Origin: Schlegelella_A sp038231215
GTDB lineage: Bacteria; Pseudomonadota; Gammaproteobacteria; Burkholderiales; Burkholderiaceae_C
NCBI GenBank assembly: GCA_038231215.1
Contig: JBBRLS010000017.1
Coordinates: 18,224 to 82,223 of the forward strand
DNA: 64,000 nucleotides
Direction: 5' to 3'
Positions within the stretch are counted from its first letter, which is position 1. The number at the start of each line of letters is the position of its first letter. The notes beneath the pieces are model-generated. The model ran no database searches. It worked only from the letters and a program-made list of their open reading frames with translations, and was not told where the DNA came from. Positions 1 to 8,615 of this stretch are shown here, piece by piece. Both the position numbers and the translations under genes were made by a program.

Positions 1-395
1 GGACTGAAATAGAACGCTCCGAAGCTGTCGACGCGTTCCGCGCTGTGGTGCATCTGATGAAAGCCCCGCCACAGCCATTTCGACCGATGCATGGCCCGAT
101 GCCACCAGTACACCAGGAGCTCGTAGGCCAGCACCGCGATGCCGGCGCCGACGAAGGGATGGACGGATTTCAGGTCGAAGAGCTGATAGCGCGCCAGCGT
201 TTCGTTCCAGAGCAGGGGCAAGTAGGAGGAAAGGAAGAAGTAGCAGGCGAAGACGATCAGGGCCCGGGTGCGCCAGCCGCGCACCCGTGGCAACGGGCGG
301 GCCGGGAACAGGGCTTCGACCAGAACCAGGGCGGCGTAGAGCGCCAGCACGGTCAGGGACACGGGATCCAGCAGGATCTCCAGCGGCGTCGGCAT
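1..395 (-). CDS. Sterol desaturase / fatty acid hydroxylase family protein (C-terminal part beyond the window)
   Basis: The first 131 codons read in from an ATG at 395 and run off the left edge, so only the N-terminal part is visible. Family members are integral-membrane di-iron oxygenases that hydroxylate or desaturate lipids. Two of the usual His clusters are present: HRAMH (H99-H103) and HQMHH (H113, H116, H117), embedded between hydrophobic segments at about 10-30, 45-62 and 80-98. The remaining His cluster must lie outside the window. AGGAG sits 7 bases upstream of the ATG, which supports the start. The gene is divergent from the CadC-like regulator. Substrate cannot be inferred. Confidence 0.8.
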   Translation of the reverse strand, partial: MPTPLEILLDPVSLTVLALYAALVLVEALFPARPLPRVRGWRTRALIVFACYFFLSSYLPLLWNETLARYQLFDLKSVHPFVGAGIAVLAYELLVYWWHRAMHRSKWLWRGFHQMHHSAERVDSFGAFYFS

Positions 396-518
396 GAGGT
401 TGCTCCTCGTGGTTGCGAAGGAGCCTACGGTGCCCGGAGCGGACCGCCGGTGCATGATGCTTGGATAATGGATGTCTAATCTTTGCGTAGGCGATGAGCC
501 GGGCTGCCGCCGGCAGGC

Positions 519-2375
519 ATGAAGTACCAGGTTGCCGAGTTCGTCGTCGATACCGATCGCTACCGGGTCACCGTCGGCGATGCTGCCGTGCCGGTCGAGC
601 CCAAGGTCTTCGACCTGCTGGTCTGCCTGATCCGCCACCGCGACCGGGTGCTCTCCCGCGAAGAGCTGTTCCAGGCGGTCTGGGACGGGCGCGAGGTCTC
701 GGACGCCACGCTCAGCAATCACGTCAAGATCGCCCGCCGGCTCCTGGGCGACAACGGCGAGTTGCAGCGGACGATCCTCACGGTGCGCAGCCGCGGCTAC
801 CAGTTCGTCGCGCCGGTCACGGAGATCCCGGAGGGCGCGGAGCCAAGACCAGGAACGGCGGCGACCCGGCGCGGCTCGCGCCTGCCCGTTCTGCTGGCCG
901 GATTGCTCGTGCTCGCCGGGCTCGTTGCGGTCTGGCGCTGGCTCGCCCCGTCCGAGGGAGCGGGCGGTTCCGAGCTGCCTTATGTGCTTGTCCTGCCCTT
1001 CGACGTGTCCGGCAACGCGCCCGAGACCTGGGAACCTTTCGCCGACCAGGTGACGCGGGAGATGATCCGCAACTTGCGCAAGATCTCGGGGCTCCGGGTC
1101 GTGCCTGCGCCCTCGGCCTTCACGTTCAAGGGCAACAAGTCGCGCGAGCATGTGCGGGAGCAGTTGCCGAACGTTCGCTACGTGCTCGACGGCGCGATCA
1201 GCATCTCCGGCGACCACCGCTTGCGCATCACGGCGGAGCTGGAAGACTTGGCCAAGGGCCGTGTCGTCTGGGAGCACGCCTACGAGGGCCGTACCGACGA
1301 TACCCGGCTGTTCGACATGCAGTCGCAGATCGCCGCCGCGGTGTCGGACTCGTTGAAGGTGACGATCCTCGCCGACGAACGGCGGGCGCTCGGCGAGTTG
1401 CCCACCACCAACCTCAAGGCCTACGAGCTGTACGTGTCCGGGCGACACGAGCTGGACCTCGTCAGCCACGAATCGCTGCCGCGGGCGATCGAGCTCTTCA
1501 ACCAGGCGATCGCACTCGATCCGCAGTTCTTCGACGCCTACATCGCGCGCAGCGACGCCTACCGCCAGCGCTTCGCCTACTTCGAGCCGCCGATCGACAT
1601 GCTGCAGGCGGTCGTCGATTCGCTCGCCGAGGCGCAGCAGGTGCGACCCGACTCTGCCGAGGCGTGGTCGTCGCTCGGCCTCACCTACGTGATGGCCTGG
1701 AGATGGAAGGACGCCTGGGCTGCACTGAGCGCCGCCAGGCGACGCGACCCGACGCTGGCGCAGACGGAGCTGGGCTTTGCGCTCTACTACGCCGGCCTCG
1801 GCGAGGCCGGGAAGGTGAAGAGCGCGCTCGCCGCCGCGAACCGGCTGGATCCTCTGAACGCCGAGATGGCCGACTGGGGCAACTGGGCCCTGTTCATGGT
1901 CGGCGAAAGCGCGGCAGCGCGCGAGTGGGCGGAGCAGAAGATGCGCCAGCACCCGGACATCGGCCTGCTCTTCTCGGGTGCTGGCGTCGGCGCCTACATC
2001 GCCGGCGACCCCGAGCGCGGCATCCGTCTCGCGGAGCGCGGTGCCGAACTCGATGGCTCGCCGGTTGCGCTGATCATGCTGGCCCAGGCCTACGGCTATG
2101 CGGGGCAGAAGGACAAGGTGGTGCCGCTGCTGGAAAGGGCGGCCCGCGCCGGCACCTACACCTGCCCTTACGAATCAGCCGCCGCCTGGTTGAGCCTGGG
2201 CGACACCGATCGGGCCTTCGCGCTGTTGGAGGAGGCGGTGGCGAAGCGCTCGAACTGCCTCATGTTCCTGCGCAACGATCCGCGAATGAAGGTCCTGCAT
2301 GGCGATCCGCGCTATTCGCTCCTGCTCACCCGGGTCGGGCTGGACGAGACGGCGGTCGCGTCCTACAGGCGCTGA
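519..2375 (+). CDS. CadC-like winged-helix regulator with membrane anchor and TPR region
   Basis: Residues 1-100 form an OmpR/PhoB-type winged-helix DNA-binding domain (KVFDLLVCLIRHRDRVLSRE, then the recognition region SDATLSNHVKIARRLLG and the wing ending RSRGYQFVAPV). A single transmembrane helix follows at about 122-142. The C-terminal part begins with a CadC/adenylate-cyclase-associated segment (YVLVLPFDVSG) and continues as TPR-like helical repeats to residue 618. This is the architecture of one-component membrane regulators that sense a periplasmic signal and bind DNA directly. The Shine-Dalgarno at the chosen ATG is weak (GGCAGGC). It lies divergent to the desaturase gene and 104 bases before an orphan binding protein, either of which could be its target; that is inference. 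Confidence 0.85.
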   Translation: MKYQVAEFVVDTDRYRVTVGDAAVPVEPKVFDLLVCLIRHRDRVLSREELFQAVWDGREVSDATLSNHVKIARRLLGDNGELQRTILTVRSRGYQFVAPVTEIPEGAEPRPGTAATRRGSRLPVLLAGLLVLAGLVAVWRWLAPSEGAGGSELPYVLVLPFDVSGNAPETWEPFADQVTREMIRNLRKISGLRVVPAPSAFTFKGNKSREHVREQLPNVRYVLDGAISISGDHRLRITAELEDLAKGRVVWEHAYEGRTDDTRLFDMQSQIAAAVSDSLKVTILADERRALGELPTTNLKAYELYVSGRHELDLVSHESLPRAIELFNQAIALDPQFFDAYIARSDAYRQRFAYFEPPIDMLQAVVDSLAEAQQVRPDSAEAWSSLGLTYVMAWRWKDAWAALSAARRRDPTLAQTELGFALYYAGLGEAGKVKSALAAANRLDPLNAEMADWGNWALFMVGESAAAREWAEQKMRQHPDIGLLFSGAGVGAYIAGDPERGIRLAERGAELDGSPVALIMLAQAYGYAGQKDKVVPLLERAARAGTYTCPYESAAAWLSLGDTDRAFALLEEAVAKRSNCLMFLRNDPRMKVLHGDPRYSLLLTRVGLDETAVASYRR

Positions 2376-2479
2376 AGCGTCGGCTCGGTTCCGCCGCTGT
2401 GCGCGAATCTCCCGATGGCGCGGCCCCGGGGCGTGGGAACAATCGTCGCTTCGCCACGCAGAAAGAATCGAGAACCGAC

Positions 2480-3667
2480 ATGGAAAGACGCCAGGCCCTT
2501 CACGCACTCGCTGGCTCGGCCGTCGTCGCCGCCTTCCCGTTCAGCCGCGCGCACGGCGCCGATGTCACGCCGTTCAAGATCGGCTTCATCCTGCCCATGA
2601 CCGGCCAGTCGGCCTCGACCGGCAAGCAGATCGAGGCCGCGGTCAAGCTCTGGATGGCGCAGAACGGCTCGACCGTGGCCGGCCGCAAGATCGAGGTGCT
2701 CGTCAAGGACGACGGCGGCGTCGCCGACACGACGCGCCGGATCGCCCAGGAGTACGTCGTCAACGACAAGGTCGACGTGCTCGCCGGCTTCGGCCTCACG
2801 CCCCTGGCCTTTGCGACGGCGCCGATCGCCACGCAGAGCAAGACGCCGATGGTGGTGACCGCGGCGGCCACCTCGGCGATCACCGAGCAGTCGCCCTACA
2901 TCGTGCGCACCAGCTTCACGCTGCCGCAGGTCTCGGTCTCGATCGCCGAATGGGCGGGCAAGCACGGCATCAAGAGCGTCGTCACCTTCGTTGCCGACTA
3001 CGGACCGGGCATCGACGCCGAGAAGTTCTTCAAGAGCCAGTTCCTGCTCAACGGCGGCAAGGTCATCGGCGAGATCCGCTCGCCCTTGCGCAGCCCCGAC
3101 TTCGCGCCCTTCCTTCAAAAGGTGGCCGACCTCAAGCCCGACGCGGTGTTCGTGTTCCTGCCCTCGGGCCAGGGCGCCGCCTTCATGAAGCAGTTCGGCG
3201 AGCGCGGTCTCGACAAGAGCGGCATCAGGCTGATCGCCACCGGCGACGTGGTCGACGACGACCAGCTCAACGACATCGGCGACGTCGCGCTCGGCGTCGT
3301 CAACTCGCACCACTATTCGGCGGCGCATCCTTCGGCGATGAACAAGAAGTTCGTCGCCGCCTTCGAGGCGGCGAACAAGTTCCGCCCCAACTTCATGGCC
3401 GTCGCCGGCTACGACGGCATGCACGTCATCTACAACGCGCTGGCCACGACCAAGGGCGCAAGCGGCGGTGACGCCTTGCTCGCGGCGATGAAGGGCCAGC
3501 TTTTCGAGAGCCCGCGCGGCCAGATCCTGATCGACGCGCAGACGCGCGACATCGTGCAGGACGTCTACATCCGCAAGGTCGAGCGCGTTGCGGCGATGGG
3601 CAACCAGCTCTACAACGTCGAGTTCGACGTGCAGAAGGCGGTCAAGGACCCGGCCAAGGTCAAGTAG
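2480..3667 (+). CDS. Branched-chain amino-acid-type ABC transporter substrate-binding protein (orphan)
   Basis: A 395-residue periplasmic binding protein of the LivK/Peripla_BP_6 class. The N-terminus has a twin-Arg-like signal (MERRQALHALAG) with a likely cleavage after AHG near residue 26. The mature start FKIGFILPMTGQSASTGKQI is typical of the family. Such proteins deliver amino acids, aromatic acids, urea or similar ligands to a LIV-type permease. No permease or ATPase is adjacent; the nearest LIV operon (36.9-40.2 kb) lacks its own binding protein. The open frame extends far upstream of the ATG at 2480, but that extension is antisense-style shadow over the TPR gene. The 3-prime end overlaps the convergent glycosyltransferase by 8 bases. 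Confidence 0.88.
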   Translation: MERRQALHALAGSAVVAAFPFSRAHGADVTPFKIGFILPMTGQSASTGKQIEAAVKLWMAQNGSTVAGRKIEVLVKDDGGVADTTRRIAQEYVVNDKVDVLAGFGLTPLAFATAPIATQSKTPMVVTAAATSAITEQSPYIVRTSFTLPQVSVSIAEWAGKHGIKSVVTFVADYGPGIDAEKFFKSQFLLNGGKVIGEIRSPLRSPDFAPFLQKVADLKPDAVFVFLPSGQGAAFMKQFGERGLDKSGIRLIATGDVVDDDQLNDIGDVALGVVNSHHYSAAHPSAMNKKFVAAFEAANKFRPNFMAVAGYDGMHVIYNALATTKGASGGDALLAAMKGQLFESPRGQILIDAQTRDIVQDVYIRKVERVAAMGNQLYNVEFDVQKAVKDPAKVK

Positions 3668-4751
3668 AGAAGGAAGGTCCGAGGCTCTCGAAGAGCGCCG
3701 CGTAGCGGCCGGCGGCGATCACGTCGGCAAAGCGATCGGTGCAACGCCCATGTGCGCGTGCGGTCATCGCGTCGAGCGTCGAGCGGTCCATGGCGAGCCA
3801 TCGCCGCATGGCATCGCGAAAGGCCTCGTAGCTGGCGTCGTCCGCGTAGACGGCGTCGTCGCCGAGGATCTCCACCAGGCCGTCGATCGGCGCGCAGACG
3901 ACCGGCACGCCGCGCGCGACCGCCTCCAGCGCCACCATGCCGAAAGGCTCGTAGACCGACGGAATGGCGAGCACGTCGATCTGCCGGTAGAACGATTCCA
4001 GGCGCTCGCGGCCGCACCAGCCCAGGTAGCGGACCCTCGACGCCAGTGCTTCGTCGGCCATGAGATCGCGCGAATAGGCGCTGAAGGCGCGGCCGGCGAT
4101 CAGGCTCGAGTACGACTCGAAGCCTGGCTCCTTCAGCACCCATTGCACGTACTGCGGGCGCTTGCGCGGCACCAGGCGCCCGCAAAAGCCGAGCGTGCGG
4201 CCGGCAGCGCGCGCGGCCGGAAGCGGCCGGCCGCCGATGCCGTTGTGGATGACGCGGACCCGCGGGTTCAGCGCCGCGTAGCCGAGCCGACGGTAGTGGC
4301 CGAGCTCGGCATGCGAGACGAGCACGATCTCGTCGCAGGCGGCGAGCAGGTGCTCCTGCCGCTGAATGGCCCAGCCCAGATCGATGCCGTTGGACTCGGC
4401 TTCGCACCGAAGCAGCGAATGCACGGTGAAGACGGTGCGCTTGCCCGCGAGCGCGCGCAGGATCGCCGGGTTGTGGTTGTAGGTGTGCAGGTGCGCGACG
4501 GGCGCGCGGATGGCCGCCAGCTCGTCGAGCGAGCCGACCGCGACGTTGGCGTGCTCGCGCAGAAGCTGGTCGATCTCGGCCGGCCGATAGTGGTGGTCGA
4601 CCAGGTACCAGAGCGTGGGCAGTCCGATCTTCTCGAAGCCGGTGATCAGGCCGTCGATGGCGCTGCCCACGCCGCCGAGCCGGTTGAACGGCAGCTCGTT
4701 GGTGATCTCGACGGCGGCAAAGTCGGCGTCGAGCCTGCAGTTGCCGATCAT
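3660..4751 (-). CDS. Glycosyltransferase, GT4-like
   Basis: A 363-residue retaining glycosyltransferase with the GT-B fold pattern. An N-terminal acceptor-domain Gly loop is visible (NRLGGVGSAI, 23-32). The hinge/donor domain shows VIHNGIGG (167-174), FCGRLVPRKRP (189-199) and the E-x7-E donor motif YEPFGMVALEA with E268 and E276. Such enzymes transfer a sugar from a nucleotide-sugar donor to a glycan, lipid or metabolite acceptor in the cytoplasm. The ATG at 4751 overlaps the TGA of the upstream gene (ATGA), so the two are probably translated together. An in-frame extension upstream exists, but the overlap and the start of homology at MIGNCRLDADFAAVEITNEL favour this start. The acceptor is unknown. 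Confidence 0.82.
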   Translation of the reverse strand: MIGNCRLDADFAAVEITNELPFNRLGGVGSAIDGLITGFEKIGLPTLWYLVDHHYRPAEIDQLLREHANVAVGSLDELAAIRAPVAHLHTYNHNPAILRALAGKRTVFTVHSLLRCEAESNGIDLGWAIQRQEHLLAACDEIVLVSHAELGHYRRLGYAALNPRVRVIHNGIGGRPLPAARAAGRTLGFCGRLVPRKRPQYVQWVLKEPGFESYSSLIAGRAFSAYSRDLMADEALASRVRYLGWCGRERLESFYRQIDVLAIPSVYEPFGMVALEAVARGVPVVCAPIDGLVEILGDDAVYADDASYEAFRDAMRRWLAMDRSTLDAMTARAHGRCTDRFADVIAAGRYAALFESLGPSFST

Positions 4752-5221
4752 GGCGGCGTGATCCGTCGCACCGCCACGTCGAGACGGCCGAGCACGACGA
4801 CGGTCCGGCATTCGACCGGGTGGTCTTCGGCTTCTTCCCATCGGCCTTCGACTTCCCGGGCCAGGAAGACGGCCGCGCGACATTCTTCGAGATCCGGGTT
4901 GCGGTCCTCGACGCGGAAGTCGTGCACGGCGACGATCCGGTAGACGCTCGATGCGAGCGTGGCCAGCTCGATCGCGATCTCGCCGAGGCTCAGGTAGCGC
5001 TGGCCCCAGCGGTCGATGCGAAAGGGCGCGATGCGCAGCGTCGTCGCGTCGATGCGGAGCAGGCGTGCGCCCTCGCCGGAGCGGACGTTGTCCAGGCGCA
5101 GCGGCTCGTCGCCGTACCGATCGGGCGGTGCGGCATGGAGACGGCTCGCGGGCGCAGAGTGGCCTGCGGCCGGATAGCCCGGGTAGGAGCCGGCAGGCGG
5201 CGTCGTCAGCGCGGAAGGCAC
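4748..5221 (-). CDS. Conserved-looking hypothetical protein
   Basis: A 157-residue protein that I do not recognise. It starts at a GTG only 4 bases after the stop of the upstream gene and its TGA overlaps the glycosyltransferase ATG, so it sits in a tight three-gene minus-strand unit. The first 40 residues are Pro/Ala/Gly-rich and probably disordered. Residues 45-155 are a mixed, likely beta-rich domain (TLRIAPFRIDRWGQRYLSLG, VYRIVAVHDFRVEDRNPDLE) without signal peptide or membrane segment. Context suggests a partner of the glycosyltransferase, but no function can be assigned. Confidence 0.6.
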   Translation of the reverse strand: MPSALTTPPAGSYPGYPAAGHSAPASRLHAAPPDRYGDEPLRLDNVRSGEGARLLRIDATTLRIAPFRIDRWGQRYLSLGEIAIELATLASSVYRIVAVHDFRVEDRNPDLEECRAAVFLAREVEGRWEEAEDHPVECRTVVVLGRLDVAVRRITPP

Positions 5222-5225
5222 GGCC

Positions 5226-6362
5226 CTAGGCCAGGCTCTTCTGCGCGCACTGCAGGATGGAGGGCTTGAAGTCGTCGGCCAGGTCCTGGCCGATGCACTC
5301 GACCAGCGCGCGGACGAAGTCGACCTCGCCCAGGTAGTCGTTGCGGGTCATCGGCTCCAGCTTGTCGACCGTGCCCGCGGCGATCTCTCCGAGGGGAGCT
5401 TCGCGCGCGCGCAGCAGCGCGATCGATTCCGCGTCGAGCAGGTACCCGATGACGCGGACGCCGAGATTGACGCGAAGGAACGCGATCAGCGCACGCAGCG
5501 ACCGCTCGATATTGCCGAGATGGTCGTCGCGTTTCTTGTGCACGTCGCGATAGAAATCGACGAGGCGGTTGAGCCACGGCGCGTCCTTGTCGTCGATGAC
5601 CATTTCGCAGAACTGGCGGTAGTTCTTGACCGTGTCGTGGTCGGCGAGATAGGTGCCGAGCGAGTCCTGCATCGCCTCCCAGACGCCGAACTTGCCGCCG
5701 ATCGAACGGCGCGCGTCCGACAGTTGCGAGAGCAGCGTGACCTGGCTGCCGGCAACGAGCTCGAAGAACGGAAAGTCGCGGCGGATGGTGGCCGCGTAGT
5801 AGAAATAGACCGCGGTGACGTACAGCGTCGACATCGCGAAGTAGCCTTCGTCGTTGGCCCAGAACGCGAGCCGGCCGGCGTCGTGCCGCGGCAGCTCCTT
5901 CACTTGCGCGAACCAGCGGATCATGGCGTCCGCCCTCAGGGGGTCCTTGCGCCGGTGCTCGATGTCGATGACGCGCTCGAGCAGATCCTCGGCCGCGATC
6001 AGCAGCGGATTCAGGATCTTGAGCCGGATGTTCTCTTTCTCCTTGTCGCGGCTGTCCTCGCGCTCCTGGCGCAGCTTGTAGCGGGTCGTGTAGAAGGCGG
6101 CGAAGACGCCGAGCAGCGGGGTAAGGACGAGGGTCAGGAGCGTCTTGGTCGTGTCGCTCATCGCCCCTGCCGCCGTTGCCGATGCGGCCGACGCCACGGC
6201 CGATGCGGTCGACGCCGCCGACGCCGCCGACGCCGCCGAGGCCGCGCCCGACGCCGCGCCCGAGGCGGCCTCCGCCGCGATCGCCGCGCCGCTGAAGAGG
6301 GCGCCGCAACAGGCCGCGGCGGCGAGCCACGCATTGCACGTTGTCGACCCGTGGCGATTCAT
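5226..6362 (-). CDS. Membrane-anchored hypothetical protein with Ala/Ser-repeat leader
   Basis: A 378-residue frame. Residues 1-30 look like a signal sequence (NAWLAAAACCGALFSGAAIA) and are followed by an Ala/Ser-only tract to residue 67 built from repeated GCx/TCx codons. A membrane helix follows at about 74-93 (TLLTLVLTPLLGVFAAFYTT), then a Lys/Glu-rich stretch and a helical, soluble-looking C-terminal domain with no motif I recognise. An alternative start is the ATG at 6161 (MSDTTKTLL), which would remove the signal and repeat and leave a 311-residue N-terminally anchored protein; it has a somewhat better purine-rich leader. The gene begins the minus-strand unit leading to the glycosyltransferase and is divergent from the acyl-CoA-ligase-type gene. 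Confidence 0.65.
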   Translation of the reverse strand: MNRHGSTTCNAWLAAAACCGALFSGAAIAAEAASGAASGAASAASAASAASTASAVASAASATAAGAMSDTTKTLLTLVLTPLLGVFAAFYTTRYKLRQEREDSRDKEKENIRLKILNPLLIAAEDLLERVIDIEHRRKDPLRADAMIRWFAQVKELPRHDAGRLAFWANDEGYFAMSTLYVTAVYFYYAATIRRDFPFFELVAGSQVTLLSQLSDARRSIGGKFGVWEAMQDSLGTYLADHDTVKNYRQFCEMVIDDKDAPWLNRLVDFYRDVHKKRDDHLGNIERSLRALIAFLRVNLGVRVIGYLLDAESIALLRAREAPLGEIAAGTVDKLEPMTRNDYLGEVDFVRALVECIGQDLADDFKPSILQCAQKSLA

Positions 6363-6424
6363 GTCAGGCGGCCGTTTCCGGTTGCCGCCGCGCGGAGTCG
6401 CGGCGACGAAGCCCGGGCAGTGTC

Positions 6425-8053
6425 ATGGAACACAATCGGCGCAGTCAAGCGCGGGATAAACGCAGTAAAGACGTCGCCGTGGACAGTATCGCCACTCCTT
6501 TCGACGAAGAGTTCGGCCTCGTCGCCGACCTGGTCCGCCTCCACGCCATCCGCGATCCCGCGCATCCGGCCCTCGTCGACGCGCACCAGACACTCAGCTA
6601 CGGCGAGCTCGATGCGCTGATGGACCGCGTCGCCGCAAGCCTTCAGCGCGACGGCGTGCGGCCGCGCGAGGCCATCGCCATTTGCGCCGCAGCCTCGGTG
6701 CGCTATGCGGCGGTGTTTCTCGGCGCCTTGCGTGCCGGCGTCGTCGTCGCGCCGCTGGCGCCCGGCGAAACGGCGAAGAGCCTGGCCGGCATGCTGAGCG
6801 ATTCGGGCGCGAAGCTGCTGTTCGTCGACGCGTCGACGGCGGCCAGCTTCGACGCCGATGCGGCAGGCGCGGTGCCGTGCCTGTCGCTCGACGACGCTGG
6901 CGCCGGCGCGAACCTGTCGTCGTGGCACGCCCCCGAAGGCGCGGTGCCGGCGCCGGTTTCGCCCGGCCCCGACTGGGCCTTCAACATCATCTATTCGTCG
7001 GGCACGACCGGCGTGCCCAAGGGCATCGTGCAGCCGCACGCGATGCGCTGGGCGCAGGTGCGGCGGGGCGGCACGGCCTACGGCTACGGGCCGCAGGGCA
7101 CCACCCTGCTTGCCACGCCACTCTATTCGAACACCACGCTGGTCGTCTTCTTGCCGACGCTCGCCTGGGGTGGCACGACCGTGCTGATGGCGAAGTTCAA
7201 CGCCGCCGAGTACCTGCGCCTGGCCGAGCGGCATCGCGCCACGCACACCATGCTCGTGCCGGTGCAGTACCAGCGCCTGATGGCGCTGCCCGAGTTCGGC
7301 CGCTTCGACCTCTCGGCCTTCCATATGAAGTTCTGCACCAGCGCACCGTTCGCCGCGGCACTGAAGGCCGACGTGCTGGCGCGCTGGCCCGGTGGCCTCG
7401 TCGAGTTCTACGGCATGACCGAAGGCGGTGGCAGTTGCGCGCTGCCGGCGCACGAGCATCCCGACAAGCTGCACACCGTGGGCCAGCCGATGGAAGGCCA
7501 CGACATCCGCCTCATCGACGACGAAGGCAATGAGCTGGCGCGCGGCGAAACAGGCGAGATCGTCGGCCGCTCGGCCTCGATGATGATCGGCTATCACGGC
7601 CAGCCGGCGAAGACGCGCGACGCCGAATGGACGAGCCCGGCCGGCGAGCGCTACATCCGCACCGGCGACGTCGGCCGCTTCGACGAAGACGGCTTCCTGG
7701 CGCTGATGGATCGCAAGAAGGACATGATCATCAGCGGCGGCTTCAACATCTATCCGAGCGACCTCGAGGGCGTGCTGCGCGAGCATCCGGGCGTCGCCGA
7801 CGTTGCGGTGGTGGGCGTGCCTTGCGAGCAGTGGGGCGAGACGCCGATCGCCTTCGTCGTGCCGGCAGCCGGCAGTGCAACGACCGAAGCCGAGCTCATC
7901 GCCTGGTTCAATCAGCGCGTCGGCAAGACACAGCGCCTGGCCGGCCTGCACTACCTCGACGAGCTGCCGCGCAGCGCCATCGGCAAGATCCTCAAGCGCG
8001 AGCTGCGCGACCGCCATGCGGCCGTCGCAACCGGCCCTAGCGGCGCGAGCTGA
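6425..8053 (+). CDS. AMP-dependent synthetase/ligase (acyl-CoA ligase type)
   Basis: A 542-residue class I adenylate-forming enzyme that would activate a carboxylic acid with ATP and join it to CoA. All core motifs are present: the phosphate loop YSSGTTGVPKG (about 190-200), YGMTEGGG, TGDVGRFDEDGF, the hinge region DRKKDMIISGGFNIYPSDLE, and the C-terminal PRSAIGK with the adenylation lysine near 521. The best match by eye is long-chain or aryl acid-CoA ligases; the substrate is not readable. The start is uncertain: ATG 6425 is used here, a GTG at 6479 would shorten the leader, and neither has a clear Shine-Dalgarno. The 3-prime end overlaps the convergent 8037-8540 gene by 17 bases. Confidence 0.87.
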   Translation: MEHNRRSQARDKRSKDVAVDSIATPFDEEFGLVADLVRLHAIRDPAHPALVDAHQTLSYGELDALMDRVAASLQRDGVRPREAIAICAAASVRYAAVFLGALRAGVVVAPLAPGETAKSLAGMLSDSGAKLLFVDASTAASFDADAAGAVPCLSLDDAGAGANLSSWHAPEGAVPAPVSPGPDWAFNIIYSSGTTGVPKGIVQPHAMRWAQVRRGGTAYGYGPQGTTLLATPLYSNTTLVVFLPTLAWGGTTVLMAKFNAAEYLRLAERHRATHTMLVPVQYQRLMALPEFGRFDLSAFHMKFCTSAPFAAALKADVLARWPGGLVEFYGMTEGGGSCALPAHEHPDKLHTVGQPMEGHDIRLIDDEGNELARGETGEIVGRSASMMIGYHGQPAKTRDAEWTSPAGERYIRTGDVGRFDEDGFLALMDRKKDMIISGGFNIYPSDLEGVLREHPGVADVAVVGVPCEQWGETPIAFVVPAAGSATTEAELIAWFNQRVGKTQRLAGLHYLDELPRSAIGKILKRELRDRHAAVATGPSGAS

Positions 8054-8540
8054 GGCTGCCCATGACGGCGCTGAGCGCGACCGCGCCCAGCGTCTTCACC
8101 AGCGTCGGGTGCTGCGCATAGAAATCGCCGACACGATCGACGATCGACGGGTCATGTTTTTCGGCGCGGGCGGCGATGGCGTTGACGTCGCCCGGCGAAA
8201 GCTGCGAGGCTTGCTCCGGGGTGATCGTGCCCGGCGTGGCACTTGTGCCCAGCAGGCTGCCGAGGACGCCGCCGGCCACCGACGACAGATTGCCGCCGCC
8301 CAGCGACTGCACGAGCTGGTTGAGCAGCCCGGCCTGCTGTTGTGGATTGGAGTTGTTGAAGAGGCTGCCGACCATCTGGCCGAACGGCGGCGTCGCGTCG
8401 GAGCGGAACGCCGAGGCGATGCCGCTGCCCAGGTCTTGTGTCGACACTTGCGGCGCGACCTGGTCGAAGTGCTCGTGCACGTTGCCTTGCGGTGCCAGCG
8501 CGTTGCCGGCGTATTGCTGGAGGATGTCGAAGAGGCCCAT
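8037..8540 (-). CDS. Small Gln/Gly/Ser-rich hypothetical protein (DUF937/YidB-like)
   Basis: A 167-residue protein beginning MGLFDILQQYAGNALAPQG. The N-terminal MGLFD and the Gln/Gly/Ser-rich helical body with repeated hydrophobic Leu/Val positions (GGVLGSLLG, LLNQLVQSLGGG) resemble the small DUF937/YidB-type proteins of proteobacteria, whose function is not established. A hydrophobic C-terminal helix (LVKTLGAVALSAVMGSL) ends just before SSRR. There is no signal peptide. It overlaps the 3-prime end of the convergent ligase gene. The family placement is from recall of the sequence pattern and is tentative. Confidence 0.68.
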   Translation of the reverse strand: MGLFDILQQYAGNALAPQGNVHEHFDQVAPQVSTQDLGSGIASAFRSDATPPFGQMVGSLFNNSNPQQQAGLLNQLVQSLGGGNLSSVAGGVLGSLLGTSATPGTITPEQASQLSPGDVNAIAARAEKHDPSIVDRVGDFYAQHPTLVKTLGAVALSAVMGSLSSRR

Positions 8541-8615
8541 GGCGCTTTCCTTTCAGGTTGTCGCGATACTAGCGATGCGGCAGGCTCGGCGCGTCGAGCA
8601 CGGGAGCGTCGTGCC

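Noticed and set aside
45..479. Plus-strand frame of 144 codons at the left edge
   Set aside because: The minus strand over the same bases encodes the His-box desaturase motifs with a good ribosome-binding site; the plus-strand product has no features.
494..2479. Apparent fusion of a long N-terminal region to the orphan binding protein
   Set aside because: The upstream part lies out of frame over the CadC-like gene and is Arg-rich nonsense; the signal peptide at 2480 marks the true start.
6425..8053. Second gene in the plus strand at 6682-7533 and a long minus-strand frame at 6359-8017
   Set aside because: Both are other-frame shadows of the acyl-CoA-ligase-type gene, which carries every family motif.
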